64,000 nucleotides of DNA, taken from NCBI RefSeq assembly GCF_900110425.1, contig NZ_FODS01000013.1:41451-105450 (forward strand). The letters are read 5' to 3'. The notes beneath the pieces were generated by a model. The model did no database searches. It had not been told where the DNA came from and saw only the letters and a program-made list of their open reading frames with translations. The translations under genes and the position numbers were made by a program. Position 1 is the stretch's first letter. The number at the start of each line of letters is the position of its first letter. Below, in pieces: positions 63,685-64,000 of the stretch. This DNA is from Salinihabitans flavidus (lineage in GTDB: Bacteria > Pseudomonadota > Alphaproteobacteria > Rhodobacterales > Rhodobacteraceae).

Positions 63685-63760
63685 TGGCAGGGGCACCAGG
63701 ACTCGAACCCGGGACCTACGGTTTTGGAGACCGTCGCTCTACCAACTGAGCTATACCCCT
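63685..63760 (-). tRNA. trpT: tRNA-Trp (anticodon CCA)
   Basis: 76 nt on the minus strand starting AGGGGTATAGCTCAGTTGG and ending TGCCA, so CCA is encoded. The acceptor stem pairs AGGGGTA with TGCCCCT apart from one position, the D loop AGCTCAGTTGGTAGAGC and T arm GGTTCGAGTCC are standard, and the anticodon loop CTCCAAA carries CCA. It follows tuf, the usual bacterial order. Confidence 0.97.
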
Positions 63761-63855
63761 ATGACCGGGTGCCGGATTAGGGCACCTGCCGATCCAGTGC
63801 AAGGTTCTTTCGCGCAATTCCCGCAATTTCTGCGACCGCGCGCGCGGGCCGAACG

Positions 63856-63883
63856 AAAAAGACCGCCCCGAAGGGCGGTCTTT
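63856..63883 (-). terminator. tuf: Terminator after tuf
   Basis: GACCGCCC and GGGCGGTC form an 8-bp stem with a 4-base loop, followed on the minus strand by TTTTTCG. It lies 24 bp past the tuf stop and before tRNA-Trp. Confidence 0.9.
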
Positions 63884-63903
63884 GCATCTCTATGGTCCCG
63901 TGA

Positions 63904-64000
63904 TCACTCAAGGATTTTGGACACGACGCCGGAGCCGACGGTGCGGCCGCCTTCGCGGATGGCAAAGCGCAGCCCGTCTTCCATGGCGATCGGCGCGATC
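63904..64000 (-). CDS. tuf: Elongation factor Tu, C-terminal fragment (cut by window edge)
   Basis: The last 31 codons read [16 protein letters not shown], the conserved end of EF-Tu, then S-K-I-L-E and stop. It carries aminoacyl-tRNA to the ribosome. Adjacent to tRNA-Trp, as in many bacteria where tuf precedes trpT and secE. Confidence 0.97.
   Translation of the reverse strand, partial: IAPIAMEDGLRFAIREGGRTVGSGVVSKILE

Overview
The window is a high-GC chromosomal segment of an alphaproteobacterium, most probably a Rhodobacteraceae (Roseobacter-group) member. The evidence is the gene content and order: the tesA/ybbA-ybbP locus, argH with a small lipoprotein and a divergent tlpA, gcvT-gcvH-gcvP behind a glycine riboswitch, prenyl-diphosphate synthase/ispE/TPR/ETF-QO, fdhD-mobA-mobB-moeA, azlCD, a 46-residue aa3-oxidase subunit IV, and tuf next to tRNA-Trp. 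No phage, insertion sequence, CRISPR array or plasmid gene was seen.

Layout. 1-7,450: reductive pyrimidine catabolism (dihydropyrimidinase start, a beta-ureidopropionase-type hydrolase, two tandem RutR-like regulators, preT-preA), with two near-perfect RutR-type palindromes between the divergent genes. The cluster is interrupted by a low-GC DsrE-like gene and a PNPOx-like gene. 7,660-11,850: cold-shock protein, TesA, YbbA-YbbP. 12,000-17,200: glycine cleavage system, tandem glycine riboswitch, NsrR-like Rrf2 regulator. 17,300-22,450: GGCT-like protein, gltX, DUF2834 protein, argH, tlpA. 22,740-25,825: EAL protein, phaA and phaB. 25,900-30,120: broken DMT transporter, small genes, trmN6, polyprenyl synthase, ispE. 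30,100-36,400: TPR protein, LytTR membrane regulator, ETF-QO, greA, conserved membrane protein. 36,500-41,700: molybdenum cofactor genes, including an N-terminally extended MoeA, plus azlCD. 41,700-48,350: YiiX-like lipoprotein, aa3 subunit IV, MBL hydrolase/acyl-CoA dehydrogenase pair, Sua5/TsaC protein, truA. 48,600-52,450: low-GC diguanylate cyclase, then a GlxA-type regulator divergent from a SnoaL-like protein and a methyltransferase. 52,640-54,590: rlmH, rsfS, and a class IV aminotransferase. 54,600-63,640: branched-chain 2-oxoacid dehydrogenase operon with divergent Lrp-type regulator, then a TAXI-TRAP transporter. 63,685-64,000: tRNA-Trp and the 3' end of tuf.

The most unusual signal is a dispersed intergenic repeat of about 83 bp with four good copies and one divergent copy (4614, 19772, 22549, 27094, 52557). 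Each carries four TACCGA-type units at an exact 11-bp period and ends in a TTAAC-containing tail, usually next to the 3' end of a gene. I do not recognise it as a named element. Other points of interest are a DUF429-like domain fused to MoeA with a composition break at the junction, a frameshifted transporter at a G6 run, paired RutR paralogues with phased operators, palindromes before phaA and phaB, and an EAL protein missing one conserved Glu.
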